NCBI GenBank assembly: GCA_013396655.1
Contig: WBMV01000128.1
Span: forward strand, 992,001 to 1,056,000
DNA length: 64,000 bases
Reading direction: 5' to 3'
Source of the DNA: Campylorhamphus procurvoides
Taxonomy: Eukaryota; Chordata; Aves; Passeriformes; Dendrocolaptidae
Positions 62,901-64,000 of the stretch are shown here, piece after piece (the first letter of the stretch is position 1; every line of letters begins with the position of its first letter). The position numbers and the translations under genes were made by a program. The notes under the pieces are model-generated. The model made no database searches. It saw only the letters and a program-made list of their open reading frames with translations, and had not been told where the DNA came from.

Positions 62901-64000
62901 ACAATTCTTTTTTCTTCTATTTTTTTTTCCTACAGAGACCCTGATTTGCTTCTTCAACATCAGTTATTTATCCCTGTAGCAAGCTGAAAAAATAGGCAAT
63001 GTTAGTCTCTCTTGTAAATCCTGAAAAAGCGATGTTAACGATTACAGTTTACAAAACCGTTACTGCTGGAGACACCTCAAAGTTCATCAATGAAATAAAG
63101 TGCACCTTAAAGTCTAGTGCTACTCCTATTAATCAAAGCTTTTCTACTTCATAGAAGCAGGCACACTTTGAGAGCATGTGTGTCTGGGGAACTCAGCTTG
63201 CTGTAATTCCATAAACATTCATCTTCCCTGGAGAATCATGAAACCAAAGGGAATCAATCAGGTATGATACAACCTGTAGCAAAAACACTGGGATTCAGCC
63301 CAGTGACTCAGGGCTTCTACCTCACCAGTAGGGTGCCTGTGAAGCTGGTCCCCTAAAACAAAGACCTTCATTTCATGATTGGCCAGTAGAAAGAGGAAAG
63401 GCCGTAGTGATGCACAGACAAACTTAATGTGAGTTTAAAAATCTTTTTCTTTTAATTTTCCATTATATTAGAATATATAAGATATATTCATCCATAATGC
63501 ACCTATTGGTTTTAAAGGAAGGAGTTTCTGGAAGAAATAGTTTTATTCTGACCATGGTCTTTCTCTCAAATAACTTGTTTATCAACCATGCTTTGTTTTC
63601 ACTTGTGGCAGAAAAACTTTTTCTCTAGATGGCAATCATGAGATCCAGGTAAGTGTGGGATGATAATTTTGGTATTAGCTTGTTTAAAACAGAGTTCATG
63701 CCAGTGAAAAACAAACTTCAAAAGACATATTCCAGGCAAAGGCAATGTTTGTGTGGATTCCACCACTCCATCTCTCTCCAACGGGCTACCCAGCATTTCC
63801 AAAATCAGCATAAGAACTCACGTCTCCATTTTATTTCCAGGTTTTCCTTTTTGTGAAGCAAAGAGGTCCACAGGAAGCTTTAGAAAAATATTCCATAAGA
63901 GATTATGCAATGAAAGACATTTTCCCTGCTCATCCAGACCTGATCCCCAAACATTATAACATTTTGCAAATAATTGGAACTATATGAGTCAACTCTCACC
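59903..64000. other. Unique AT-rich non-coding DNA
   Basis: No exon, RNA gene or transposon is recognised up to the window end. It includes an A/C-rich tract at 60246-60290. The minus-strand frame 60784-61227 (147 codons) has no clear domain and is of a length expected once by chance in a window this size. Confidence 0.5.
60246..60290. repeat. A/C-rich low-complexity tract
   Basis: An A9 run leads into CCCAAACAACAAAACAAAACC-like sequence. It is a third example of the A/C-rich class seen at 235 and 59216. Confidence 0.75.

Noticed and set aside
1..64000. CRISPR array, operon, origin, tRNA or rRNA genes
   Set aside because: No regularly spaced repeats with unique spacers, no clustered same-strand ORFs with ribosome-binding sites and no tRNA-like box pattern were seen. 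The window is vertebrate nuclear DNA.

Overview
This window looks like gene-poor nuclear DNA from a bird. The main evidence is nine CR1 LINE copies whose 3' ends carry the typical sauropsid terminal repeat (forms of ATTCTATGAT). Other support is the low overall repeat load, the AT-rich and CpG-poor composition, short microsatellites, and the absence of any bacterial gene layout. Crocodilian or turtle DNA is not strictly excluded. I recognise no exon of a named gene.

Layout. 1-13320 is mostly unique non-coding DNA, with one CR1 tail (2127-2295), a near-tandem 39-bp repeat (6771-6836), a T/G-rich tract (7862-7965), a CA/CT microsatellite (8712-8757) and a GC-enriched block ending in TATACTCTTT-type repeats that may be an old solo LTR (about 8770-9520). 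A minus-strand CR1 lies at 13321-14158. From 14160 to 30988 there is one CR1 tail (21738-21908) and, at about 24020-24410, a badly decayed Ty3/Gypsy-type reverse transcriptase with several pol motifs in shifted frames. The one convincing protein-coding candidate is a 193-codon minus-strand ORF at 30989-31570: a membrane-anchored or secreted, Cys-rich protein with two N-glycosylation sequons. I cannot name it.

The most structured stretch is 35080-37780. It holds a plus-strand CR1 that keeps the end of ORF1 (SGNH esterase), the endonuclease and the start of the reverse transcriptase. A second, minus-strand CR1 is inserted between ORF1 and ORF2. Inside the older element a single N at 37284 sits between two identical 213-bp copies. 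The CR1 protein reads in order only if one copy is removed, so this is almost certainly an unmerged contig overlap and not biology.

From 37780 to 64000 there are four more CR1 copies (38805-39080 minus; 43887-44015, 48398-49393 and 59766-59902 plus), a long (GAAAAA)n hexamer array (42076-42232), several A/C- or A/G-rich simple tracts and otherwise unremarkable AT-rich sequence. No tRNA, rRNA, CRISPR, operon or origin is visible. The biology seen is retrotransposon accumulation and decay around one orphan ORF. I found no new multi-gene system.
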